DNA of 64,000 bases from Cristatella mucedo (Eukaryota; Bryozoa; Phylactolaemata; Cristatellidae). Shown one piece after another: positions 22,874 to 33,744 of the stretch; position 1 is the first letter of the stretch; every line of letters begins with the position of its first letter. The stretch spans positions 2,540,501 to 2,604,500 of the forward strand of contig WPIO01000009.1 in NCBI GenBank assembly GCA_009760855.2. The letters are read 5' to 3'. The notes beneath the pieces were generated by a model. That model made no database searches. It was not told the DNA's origin and saw only the letters and a program-made list of their open reading frames with translations. The translations under genes were made by a program, and so were the position numbers.

Positions 22874-22879
22874 GATTAA

Positions 22880-24070
22880 CAGGCACGATATGCCGGAGTA
22901 AGATGAATGGCTAGTTAGCAATCCCTTATTCTGACCGAGCAGAGCTTGGAAGTCCCTGATTGGACACTCTGACAAATTTGCAAATGAGCTGCACTGGAGA
23001 TTATGCTTTACTTTTCGTGCTCGGCGCTCCTTAATGTCTCTGCTGTCGCAAGCTTGCGGTCGAACCCAAGGTCGAACGAAAAGAACACCATTCGAGCTCA
23101 GCACGTCCATGGCTTTAGACCTGCTGGATGCACATGGACTCTATAGACAGTCGCGCGTGGAAAATTGCATTATACCCTAGAAGACACGAGCAACGTATGC
23201 ACTTAAAACCAAAAAGGAGCAGCACCTCCCAGTCCGTGGCTAGACGCTGACACGATTTACCGCGAACCACAACCGCATCGAATGCCAGCCAATCAAACAG
23301 GACCGCAGCGTTGATTCGCTTAGACGAATGGCGAAGGCGTCTTTGCTCGGTCTTTGTTTCAATTTCGGGCGGGGCCATTCTGCAGGTCATCTCGAGGATA
23401 CACGATCAAGCAAAAGTCTTTGAGCATTAATTGAGACTATTTTCTCTTTGCTAACTATTTACTCGCGAACGCATCAGGACGTGAGACATTTTGGGAAGCA
23501 GTACAGGGATCTAAAAAAATTGCATGCCTAAATAAGTGCGACGTATTTGAAATTCCTGGTCCTCCTACTAGTATCCATCAAGTGAAATTAGCTTTAAACC
23601 TAAGCTAGAGCCGAAGACGGTACGCATGCGAGCCAAAGCACGTGTGTGCAAGCACTTAGTGAAATTACAGACGGTGAAGGCTCTGCTTGCAATCGTCAAT
23701 AGTCGGGACTGTTTCTCGTGAGTGTGTGACCCTGGACAGTTTAATTTTATTATCAAATTCATATTTTTAAAATGTGATTTCTGATTTTTATTCGCTCATT
23801 TTCTGGGTCACAAACTGTCGGTGCATTTGTTTACCGCTTCATTAACATATGTCCGTTTTGAAAATGCAATTTTAGAAGGATCTCATGTCTCCGCGTTTTA
23901 TAACTTTTCCGATTCCGCCAATTTGATGGGTGATGAATGCCCACAGCCATACTGATGAATATCGATATTATCAAGTAAAACGGTCGATAATTGACGTAGC
24001 TAATGAAATGGCACATTAAACTCCACTAAAGTCCGTGCAATGGATGATGACAATGCCTCATTAGTTTTAG
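22880..24070. other. No recognised gene
   Basis: AT-rich in its right half. Open frames are short and featureless. No repeat from this window was recognised in it. Confidence 0.45.
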
Positions 24071-24074
24071 CCTA

Positions 24075-24200
24075 ATATTGCGCCAAATAGAATATTTGCA
24101 TAGCGTCCTCTGAGAACTTAATCTCCTTCTAGGCACTTAAAATATTATGCAAAGGAAGCAAAAGCATACGGTCGATGGTAGCATGCACAGTGCCAGTACT
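24075..24200 (-). mobile_element. LINE 3'-tail-only insertion
   Basis: Contains, in plus-strand orientation, CATAGCGTCCTCTGAGAAC and CTCCTTCTAGGCACTTA, the complement of the LINE tail. Confidence 0.65.
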
Positions 24201-24479
24201 CTATAGCACATTAAGGTCACCTATAGATTTGCTTTGATACTTCTCTGCCTTCCAGCCGGTTAAACTCTCTTTTCTCCCTCGCTGCATGCACTGCTAAAAT
24301 TTGCACTTTTATGGGAGCAAAGTTTCCTAAATTGAATAATAATCAATCAACTTAATAGCTATGAGCGAAGCTAACTCAGAAATTGAAACACCAAACTCCC
24401 AAAACGGGCTCCGCCAACCTGTTACCTGAAGCAGTAAACATTTCTTCTGCTTCTGCTGCTGCTGTATACGTGCGCTCAC

Positions 24480-26985
24480 GTAATTGTTTAGTCTTAAAAA
24501 TGTCACACACTCGATCAAATATTCTCCCACAAGTGTGTGCTATCGTACCCTTCTATCGTACTACGGAATCCTGCTCATCTGATTGTATGCCAATTTCCTT
24601 TAATCTACAATGTGTGGCCTCCTCCACATCCAAAATCATCTGCGAATCGTGAAACCTCAAGAACCTTGGAATTGATGCTGTCAAAGCGAAAATATTTTCT
24701 TTGCCCCTGATATTCAATCCCCCTTCCGATCTGTCATCTTTGGTAGAATGCTGCAACACGACACTTGCTGACGTGCTTAACAATTTTGTACCACTGATTA
24801 AGAGCAGCTTACACCCTCACCCAGAGGCCTATGGTTTACTGCAGAAATTAAACTAGCTAGGTATACTAAGCGAAAACTCGAGAAAGCGTATAAAAGATCA
24901 GAACTGACTTTCCATCGTCAGGCTTGCGAGAACTGCTGTAGATCCTACCAGTCTCTAAGGTAAAGTGTAGCTTATACAAAAATATTGTTGAATTACAGAT
25001 GCACAATCCAAAAATGGTGACGTCTACATCACCTTAAACGCTAATAGGTCAGTTTCAGTTACCTAGTGATCCTTGTGTTGATCTAGCCGATCGCTTTTCC
25101 AGCTACTTTGTCAGCAAGATAGACAAGAACAGAGAGTCCGTACCTAAGGTTGCACCATTCCTTCTGGACTTTTGTTCCTCAATTACATCAACAAAGGACT
25201 CCCGGCAATCGATTCCTTAGTCATCGATACCTCAATGTCTACATTCAAGGAGGCCACGAGCCAGCGTGGCCACTTGGCCAGAAATCCATCTCCCGGTCAA
25301 AGAAGACTAATAGTCCTCTAAACTCTATTCCCACTGTCCTATTTCTAAAATGCACAGATCTGCTGCTGCCATACATAACTAACATAATAATATGTCCTTA
25401 GCCTCAGATCATGTCCTAGCACCTTTCAAAAAAGGCTGTTGTTAGGCCACTAATTAAGAAATCGAAGCTCGACTAAGAGGACTTGAGCAGCTTCAGTCCA
25501 GTCTCCCTCCTCCCGTTCATATTACAGATACTGGAACGACTTGTGGCAGACCGACTAAACTCTTATATTGACACCTCAAATTTAGAAAGTAAGTTTCAGT
25601 CTTGTTTTTGAGCTAAACACTCTTCAGAGTCAGCATTGCTTCGGATGTATAACGACGCGCTTAGGAATGCAGACTTAGGTAGAGATTCTCTGCTTGTTTT
25701 GCTCGATCTTTCGGCAGCTTTTGATGCCACCGATCACCAAGTCCTTCTTGAGCGCCACTCATCTCACCTGGGCATCACTGGCACTGCATTGCAATAGTTC
25801 AGGTCAGATCTCAGTGGGAGAGTCCAGAGTATTGACGTGAACGGACAAAGATCATCTGAGGAACCACTTAAGTAGAGGTACCTCAGGGCTCTGTGCTCGG
25901 TCCGCTCCTTTTCTAGTTTATACTCTCTCCCTCTTGCCGATGTGATCGCCAAGCACAATCTAGACTCTCACCTCTATGCGGATGACACTCGGACTCGACT
26001 TTTTCTTTGATCCCTTCCAGCCCTCCAGCTTGTCGAATTCTCTGTACACCCTTACTGCATGTATTGATGACATTTTGTGCATTAATGAGAGCAAACGTTC
26101 GTAAATTGAATGACGACAAACAAACCAATTAGTTATGGGGAAAGCCGAGTTTGACTCAGAAATGGGAAAATCCAACGCTCAAAATCGGCTCCCCCAGCAT
26201 ATCTCCTGTTGAATTTTCACGCAATCTAGGTGTCCTTTTCAAAAGTGACCTTTAATTAGACAACCACATCTGCTCCACAATTAAGTCTGCTTACTTTCAG
26301 CTGCATGACTTAGCAAAAATTCGGGCTTGCTTGGACAGGGATACTACATCAAAACTGCTCCACGCATTTGTGACGTCCCGTCTTGCTGGTCTACCGGGTT
26401 GTGCAATCATGCACTTATAGTTGGTGCAACTCTGCAACTAGGCTCGTCCGTTGTGAGCGTCACAGTTGCCACATCACACTTTTACTCGTTGCCCTGGACT
26501 GTCTCCCAATCAAGCAGCTCATCGAATTCAAGATTTTGTCACTCTCTTTTTATTTCCCTTCATTATCGCTGGCTCCAGTACACCTATCCGAAGTACTTCT
26601 CCACTAGGTTAAGCATCGTACCACCCGCTTTTCGGAATCTAATGGAATACACCTATACACAGCACGAATCTCACATCCTTTGGAGACCGTGCCTTTAGTG
26701 CGTACGCTCCCAAAGCCTGGAACTCACTTCCAACTGGCGGGACATCACCCTGACTTGAAGACATTTAAAAAGCTAAAAACGCATCTTTTTATTACAGCAT
26801 TTAGTAAGTCCGCGTGATTTGTCCGTTGTGTTCGCATGCGTGCTGCTGCTGCTGCGCCTGCTGCTTGAGGATTTCACCACTAGTCATTTGGTAAGGCTTT
26901 CTATATAGCAACTGTAAAGTGCCTAGACAGAGTTTCAGCTCTCTGAGATCGCGGTGGAGATGTAAGAATGATAATAATAAATAAT
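24480..26985 (+). mobile_element. L2/CR1-type LINE, heavily decayed
   Basis: Begins in the end of the endonuclease (SCSSDCMPISFNLQCVA), then the linker and reverse transcriptase: KKTNSPLNSIPTVLFLKC, an LDLSAAFDATDHQVLLERH region, YADDTR near 25,975 and C-terminal remnants. The tail is at 26,915-26,985 (AGTGCCTAGACAGAGTTTCA then (AAT)n). There are dozens of stops and indels. Confidence 0.85.
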
Positions 26986-26994
26986 AATAATAAT

Positions 26995-27330
26995 ATTTTG
27001 TATTAAAGGTGAAATCAAGAGGACCTAGACAATTCTATGAGGACATTATATGCGTTATTTTCTTTACAAAAAAAATTTAAGTCGGGGAATGGCTTGACGT
27101 CAGTCTGGGGTCTGTGAGTTCCAGGTTTTGGGAGCACACAAAATAAAGGCACCGTCTCCAAAAAAGAAGAGGTTGGCTCTTCGGGGCTTATCAAAACAAT
27201 TTGACACAGAAAAGCGCGTGGTACGATGCTTTGCCTGCTCGTCGAGTAGCTCCGGCAGTTAGGCTGGAGCTAGAGAATGAAGGGGCCTAAAAGTAAGCGA
27301 CAGAACGTTGAAGTCAATACGCTGCTTGAT
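26995..27330 (-). mobile_element. Decayed LINE C-terminal fragment
   Basis: On the plus strand GTGAGTTCCAGGTTTTGGGA and CTCCAAAAAAGAAGAGGTTG align with the complement of the GDRAFSSYAPKAWNSL region. It lies back to back with the tail of the previous copy. Confidence 0.6.
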
Positions 27331-27682
27331 TGGGCGCTAGTGCCTGCATATCTTTCTCCCTGCCCCGCGACAGAGTCCCGGGATACAAGCGGAGTACATG
27401 ACTTGCGTGAATTGCATAATACATGCGAATTGGATTTATAGGGTAAAAACAATTATGTAATAACTACTGTAAATTTTCAAACTTGGGTTTTGATAATGAC
27501 TGATGATAGAAAAAACTACTTGTGGCTGTTGCTGCTGCATCCGATGCTTTGGTTAGTATAGTACGATATAGTAAGATAAAGTTACTTTTACATTTTAGTA
27601 AATTGTTGCAATTTTCACAAATATTCGTTTTGTGCTGTTCAGTTCATGACCGCCTGTTAATAGACGAGGCGGAACCCGTAGT
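27331..27682. other. No recognised gene
   Basis: AT-rich sequence without structure that I can identify. Confidence 0.45.
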
Positions 27683-27790
27683 AATAATAATAATAATAAT
27701 ATTGCACTTGATAAAGCGCCCTCAGAGAACTTAATCTCTTTCTAGGCGCTTTACATTTGCTGCAAAGTGATACGCAATAGAATAGAATAG
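27683..27790 (-). mobile_element. LINE 3'-tail-only insertion, young
   Basis: A (AAT)n tract, then GCACTTGATAAAGCGCCCTC and CTTTCTAGGCGCTTTACATT up to GATACGCAATAGAATAG. Almost identical to the tail at 19,905, so it is a recent insertion truncated to about 105 bp. Confidence 0.75.
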
Positions 27791-28690
27791 TAGTGTCGGA
27801 TTTCATAGTTTACGCGCTCGTAACGAAGCGTTAGCTGGGAAAAATCTGTCGCAAAGCTAACATCTTCTAACAGAAGGAAGAAAGGTGATATTTTTTTTAC
27901 TGTTTTAAGTGCAAATGAAGCGCTATTTAGCCATTGGCGAACATGGCGAACGTGTTACTCGCTATGAGTGTTGTTCATAGGTAGCCCTGAGGCACAGAAG
28001 GCGAGTAAAAGTACACATTTGGCTACCAATGAGTATTCTTTCTTAGCAAGAATTTACCGGCATTGATTTTATTTAGAGTAGTTATTTTTTCTTCATACTA
28101 AATGCGAAAACTGAGGGATTTAAGTAAATAGCATACGAGCAGTTCGAACGACATTAAAGGCGAGCCACCTTAGTAAGAAGTAGACGCAATAGTCCGTAAA
28201 AAAAGACAGGCCACAAGTTGTTAAGATTACTTGGCATGTGCAGCTAACTTTATATGTATTTTTGTAATATCTACAGCAATAAATAAATGCACTTACACTC
28301 ACACACGTATATTTTTTATCATCTTTTCATCTTTATTTGCAACGCATGTAGCACTTTGTGCGATCATGTCAGCGCATTTAGGCAGCCGACCATCGAGTCG
28401 ATGCGGCCAGCATTCATGCGTGCTGGCCGCATCAGATTGCAGAGAGCGTCATGAGATTGCATTACATCGGCATGCCTGTTGGTAAATGCTGACAAACTAC
28501 CTTGCCTAGTTAGTGAACCCTTATTACGAATTGCAGAGAAGCGTGACAGCGGTCGAATAGACCACTTGGCGATTAGCTCGCACTGTTAGAAATGCAACCT
28601 CTTTCACGAGATCCAAAACTCGCGACTCATCCATAGAACGGCGATATCGTGAAGAAAAGATTACTAGCAAGCGAGTAGCTCACCAGTAGC
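27791..28690. other. No recognised gene
   Basis: AT-rich, with frames up to 84 codons that show no motif. The right inverted-repeat arm begins at its end. Confidence 0.45.
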
Positions 28691-28696
28691 GGGCCG

Positions 28697-29758
28697 CCTC
28701 TGCTTTGATCCAACCCAGCCCACCAGCATCTCGAATTCTCTCTACTCCCTTGTTGCACGTATTTATGAGATCCGCACGTGGATGGTAGTAAACTTTTTTA
28801 AATGGAATGACGATAAAACCAACTTACTAGTTATGGGAAAATCAGGTGTTATGCACTAATTGAAAACTTTAGAGCTTCCAACTGGCTATCCCGGCTAATC
28901 TCTTGCTTAATCTGCACGAAATCTAGGTGCCCCGTTCCAAAGTGGCCTTTTATTAGACGAACATGTCCGCTCCACAGTCAAGTTTGCCTACTTTAAGCTA
29001 GAAAAAACAGCTAAAATTGGGATTGCTAAGACAGGGATACCACAACTAAATTTGGTTCATGCATTTGTGGCATCCCGTCTCAAGTTCAGCAACTCACTGC
29101 TTGCAGGTCTACCGGCCTATGCATCAGGCGCATACATCTGGTAAAAAAATAAACTACGCAGCTAGGCTTGTCTGATGTGAGCATCACATTTGCCTCATCA
29201 AACCACTTCTCGCCGACCTGCACTGGCTCTCAGTCAAGCAACCCATCGACTTCCAGGTTCTGTCACTCACTTTTAGGTCTCTTCATTCTTTGGCTCCAGC
29301 TTACCTATTAGATATACTCCCCTACCAGGCTAAGCATCGTACCACTCACTTTCCGAATCTAATCGTATGCCTAAACCTTGTACGAACCTCAAATCCTTTG
29401 GAGACCGTGCCTTTAGTTCATATGCTGCCAAAGCTTGGAACTCACTTCCAACTTTCGTCACGACATTCCCTGACTTGATCACATTGAAAAAAAATAAAAT
29501 GCATCTATCTATCACAGCATTTGATGGTTCCATTTGATTTTTTCATATGCTTACGCTTTCTGACACTGTGCATGCTGCCACTTAGCATATTGGTAGGCCG
29601 ACCCTGTGCCTGTCAACCCAAAGCATGTTATGGCTGTCTTTAGTTCGCATGCTACAAGTAACCACTCGGTCGTGTATCATTTGCAGCAAATGTAAATTGC
29701 CTAGAAAGAGATTTGAGTTCTCCGAGGGCGCTATAACAAATATGTTGTCAATATTATT
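28697..29758 (+). mobile_element. L2/CR1-type LINE 3' part in the right inverted-repeat arm
   Basis: Starts abruptly inside the reverse transcriptase (CTTTGATCCAACCCAGCCC) and ends with GTAAATTGCCTAGAAAGAG and an ATT-rich tail. It shares private changes with the minus-strand copy at 9,738-10,797, for example the CTTCCAACTGGCT stretch, so it is a duplicate of that copy and not an independent insertion. Confidence 0.88.
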
Positions 29759-30964
29759 ATTTTTAATTAGTCAAGCAGTCTTGCAGCACCTTGATGAGTA
29801 ATAAATATGCCGTTACTTCCGTTTATAGGATTTATGCAAGACTGTGAGCATCTCGTCAGCCCTACTCGGTAGTTGCGTCCGTGAATCAGATAACAGGTCA
29901 TGTCTCCACTACGCAAGCCTCCAGCTGCCTTGGAGTTGAACTCCCGACGTATAAATACGGATTTCAAGTTCCAACCGGTACGGCGGCGTCAGCCGTCATG
30001 CCTGGGGTGCCCTCGGCGATATTTTACGAAGTCAGCCCAGCCAGCGAATCATCTGAGGTAGAGCTAGTGCGACTCACGAACGCCGAGTCATTGCTGTGTG
30101 TGAACTGGTCATACAATGCCGCTGCTGTCTAACGGAAAGACATACGGGCCTCTGATTACAGTTTACGTGCTGATCTCATCCGAATGCCCTGGGCTAGCAA
30201 CTTAAATGGCTGAGAGTAGGCCAGCGTCGCTGCCGATGGCGATTCTATCTCCGCCTACACGCGAGCCCTGGACGAGGCTAGCCCACGTGGGAAAATTGCG
30301 ACAGATTAGCCTTGTGTGTCGGAGGATTATGCATCGCGGCCTGCCATCCTCATTGCAATTGAAAGCTGCGGTTGGATACGACAGTGATAGTGCAGGATTA
30401 CTTGGGCGGTGCCGGCGGATTTCCAATAGATCACCTAGACACGAGGCATGCGTTTTGATCACTTTAAAACGTGTGATTTACACGTGATTTACGATGACCC
30501 GCTGCAACGTTCTTTGAAACCGAAGCCGCTACAAGCTGGCTCGGCTGATGGCGGCGCAGTCACGAGCCTCGGACATTTAATAGCCGAGTCGGCAGAGAGC
30601 CCGAATACATCTCTTCGATTTTGCATGTTATCCCTACCTCCGCCGCCTCTATCGGAGCGCCGTAAGAGAGAACGTTATGTTAGCTTACCAAACGCTCTGT
30701 TCCTATTGTCCGTGTGACTGACATTCAATACTGATCAGGCTACTTAATGAAGATATTACTATGATATATATCCGCACAGGAGCCATTGTCGCTACCAGCC
30801 TTCGTTACTGTGGGTAATAAAGTATTCCTTATTGTGCACGATTCGAACAAGCTTTTTGGTAGTTTAGCATAGGCACATTACCATGTGACTCACATGTAAC
30901 TCACTGTTAGTGTCTTGCCTTGAACTTAAACAGTCCTGGACCTCGAAGATTTCAAATCTTGTAC
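28697..30964. repeat. Right arm of the 2.27-kb inverted repeat
   Basis: Reverse complement of 8,531-10,797. The outer edge at 30,964 is sharp: the arms agree through CTTGTAC and then differ. The inner edge at about 28,697 lies inside a LINE, at CTCTGCTTTGATCC. Arms are separated by 17.9 kb. Confidence 0.93.
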
Positions 30965-31312
30965 TTCAAAACCACAACCGTAACTCACTCCACTCAGCCA
31001 TTTCACTCATCCGTTGCCTCGGATTTCTCTCCATGATAAACAGGAGACAGCTGTCTTGTAGCACAACGTCTCATCAACAGTGCACTCCAGCATCTGACAT
31101 TTTAGATGTCGTCTCAGGGGCCCAAGTGAAATCAAGATTCCCTACCCTTCTCTGTATTCAGAATGCGAGGTTGGAAACTTGGCTACTGTCGATCCAACGT
31201 GAAGGTGGCCCAAGAACACCCAATAAAAACTGCTTACCTTCTAGTTTAGGTCAAAATCAAATTAAGGAAATGTTTGGGTGGGCAGCACGCACCGTACACT
31301 GAGGTCTGATGC

Positions 31313-31735
31313 AATCAATATTATGTAATGCATCGCCGTCTAGAACGCCACAAAGCCACACAGACGAAGTTACTCAGTATACTTTTCTATAGCCCACTCT
31401 GAGCTTAAGCGGCTTTCGGTACGCATGCGGTAGCCAGCAGACTTCATGTAAATTGAAGCTGCTGCTGGACGCGCTTGTTTAGGATTACCAGGGCTGGGGC
31501 GGCGGATTTCCAATAGATCATCTTGACATGTGGCATGTGCTTTATCACGTCGAAACATGTCCAGCCCACGCGAACAATAACTCGCGACAAAACGTTCCTG
31601 CAAGCCGCAACCGCTATCAAGCCTGCTTGATTGATCGTCCAGCGACCACGAGCATTGGACATTTATTCGATGTAGCCTGCACGCCTCTTCAAAGTACGAG
31701 TATCCTCGGCACTTTTATTCTGGGTCCTTAAAGCA
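31313..31735 (+). repeat. Dispersed repeat C followed by a diverged copy of inverted-repeat DNA
   Basis: 31,313-31,370 is a decayed repeat C (TGTAATGCATCGCCGTCTAG). From 31,447 to 31,680 the sequence parallels 30,355-30,600 in the right arm (shared GGCGGATTTCCAATAGATCA, later GGACATTTA), at much lower identity than the two arms share with each other. Confidence 0.55.
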
Positions 31736-31739
31736 CACT

Positions 31740-32385
31740 AATACAAACGCTATGGCAAAGCCGAGTTTCTACCTGGGCTGCTGCATGTCAGATCCAACTT
31801 GCATAAACTCAGTCGCTCCAGTCATAAGTCGGTATTTCATGGACACGGAGCTAAGAGAGGGTTAAAATCCAAGTGAAAGGCTATAATCTAAGTGTGGCTA
31901 GAAATTCAGTTTTGTAGCAAATGAATTCATAATTTTGTTCAGGGGCGTAAACGTCAGTCGTTTCTCTTTCGGAACTTTTTTGTCAGTGGGCGATCAGTAA
32001 ATACCTGTTTTCTGCTTGAATAACCAGAGAACCACCATTACACATTCATCGTCTATAAGGCCGCCAACGCGAAATAAATAAGTAGTTTTTGTAACGAGAA
32101 ATCGTGGGTCACCGAAAAAACTCATTACACAGCTTTAGTCTCATGCACGAATGAAAAGCTCTTTACGTGACAAGATTCACCTTTAAAATGGTTCAGGTAT
32201 TGCCCCTCTTCCATATAGACGGAATAATGGCGTCTTGCTTTCTAATGGAGTCGCAGCGACGGACGAGGTGTACAACAAGAAAGTGGTCCACTTATCGGAG
32301 GGTGCACTATTGAGCGGTATTCATATCACATTGTACGACTCTGGCGGTTCTGACGAAGCAGTTCATTTGCCTGACTTTGAGAGAG
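31740..32385. other. No recognised gene
   Basis: Unique-looking AT-rich DNA up to the compound microsatellite. Confidence 0.45.
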
Positions 32386-32389
32386 GCTA

Positions 32390-32409
32390 ATATATATATA
32401 TATATATAT

Positions 32410-32499
<90 letters not shown>

Positions 32500-32534
32500 G
32501 AGATGTATATATAAATATATATATATATATACAT

Positions 32535-32575
<41 letters not shown>

Positions 32576-32672
32576 CTGTATACATATACCATATGTGTGT
32601 GTGTGTGAGTACGCGCGTGTGCGCGTGTGCGCGTGCACGTGTGCTCGTGTGTGTTTGTGTGTGTTTGCATAT
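32390..32672. repeat. Compound microsatellite (TA)n-(AG)n-(TA)n-(GT)n
   Basis: (TA)n to about 32,456, (AG)n to about 32,500, a short (TA)n, then (GT)n to about 32,672 with GTGCGC interruptions. It creates long false reading frames on both strands. Confidence 0.97.
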
Positions 32673-32679
32673 GTCTAAG

Positions 32680-33580
32680 GTCACACAGAAAATGGTTAAA
32701 TGGTTTCCTCATTGAAATTATCGCTAGCGTTCCCTCTGCATGAAATCTCGTTGTCTCGTTCCAAAATTTCTTTCACTTAAAGGCCGCACGAATCTACATT
32801 CAAGACTCAGGTCTTGTTTTAGTTTTTGCCACGCTTCCCTTCATATACCTTAAGACGCTTATGCAAGACGCTCATATATTCATTCAGCTGCAGTGCAGCC
32901 GGTAATGGCTTTGCTTGGGAACTACACTGACGTCAAGAGAGTGTGATATTCAAAACTCTGACTGCGGGCCAAATTCTGCCAAAAAAAGAAAAGATCAGCG
33001 CTGATCAGCGTGAAACCTCACTCGCGGTGCAGAAAAAAGTCCGCTCAGGGGGCGATATGTGAATATACGATATGTGAATATACGATATGTGAATATACGA
33101 TATGTGAATAGCGAGGATATGTGTGTGAATAGCGAGGATTTTCCACGAGCGCGTGCGCTGACCGGCTCAATAATCCTCAGGCGCGAGTGAAAGAGGTCAC
33201 AGCCGGCGGCTGCGGTGGCTACCGGGACTCCTCAATCGATTGTTCCGTCATTTGGCAGGCAGCAATAGACGACGTCCGCACACGCGTCTCTAGGACGCGA
33301 CAGACTATCGGTAGGTTAATGCTATTTTCGACGCATTTGCCGCTGCCAGTAGACAGTTGTCATTGCCTACATGATTGCGGGTGTTTGACAGCCCTGAAAA
33401 GTCGTTGAGTGGTCGGCTCCGAGTCTCCATGCGACAGACTCAATACTGGTCAGACACCGCAGCAGTTTATGATTGGCGTAAATATGAAAAACTTGAAAGT
33501 AGCGAGCACTCGACGCGCTGCGACCCTGTCGCATGGATCACGGGTAACCTGTAATAGAGAGGCAGCATGATAATACTAGC
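32680..33580. other. No recognised gene; short tandem repeat
   Basis: 33,052-33,110 has four tandem copies of a 15-bp unit CGATATGTGAATATA. The remainder shows no motif. Confidence 0.5.
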
Positions 33581-33582
33581 CG

Positions 33583-33735
33583 ATTTAACAGCCTCATTTG
33601 TAGAGCAGGAGAAGAGCATTCACTGCAGTCACCACTATTTGCAGTAGCTCGCGGAACCAAGGATCCCCCACAGCAGGATTCGTACCCACGACCTCGGTCC
33701 GCGACCTCGGTCGTGAAGAGAGAGACTACTGTTAC
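33583..33735 (-). mobile_element. tRNA-derived SINE, type 2, decayed
   Basis: Minus strand: TCTCTTCACGACCGAGGTCG with a short internal duplication of ACCTCGGTC, GTGGGTACGAATCCTGC (B box), and a GCTCTTCTCCTGCTCTA end. Confidence 0.5.
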
Positions 33736-33744
33736 TACTAATAA

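Noticed and set aside
32307-32715. Frames of 60-128 codons encoding His/Thr, Tyr/Ile or Leu/Ser runs
   Set aside because: Translations of the compound dinucleotide microsatellite.
33052-33110. CRISPR-like repeat spacing
   Set aside because: It is a plain 15-bp tandem repeat with no spacers, in a eukaryotic genome.
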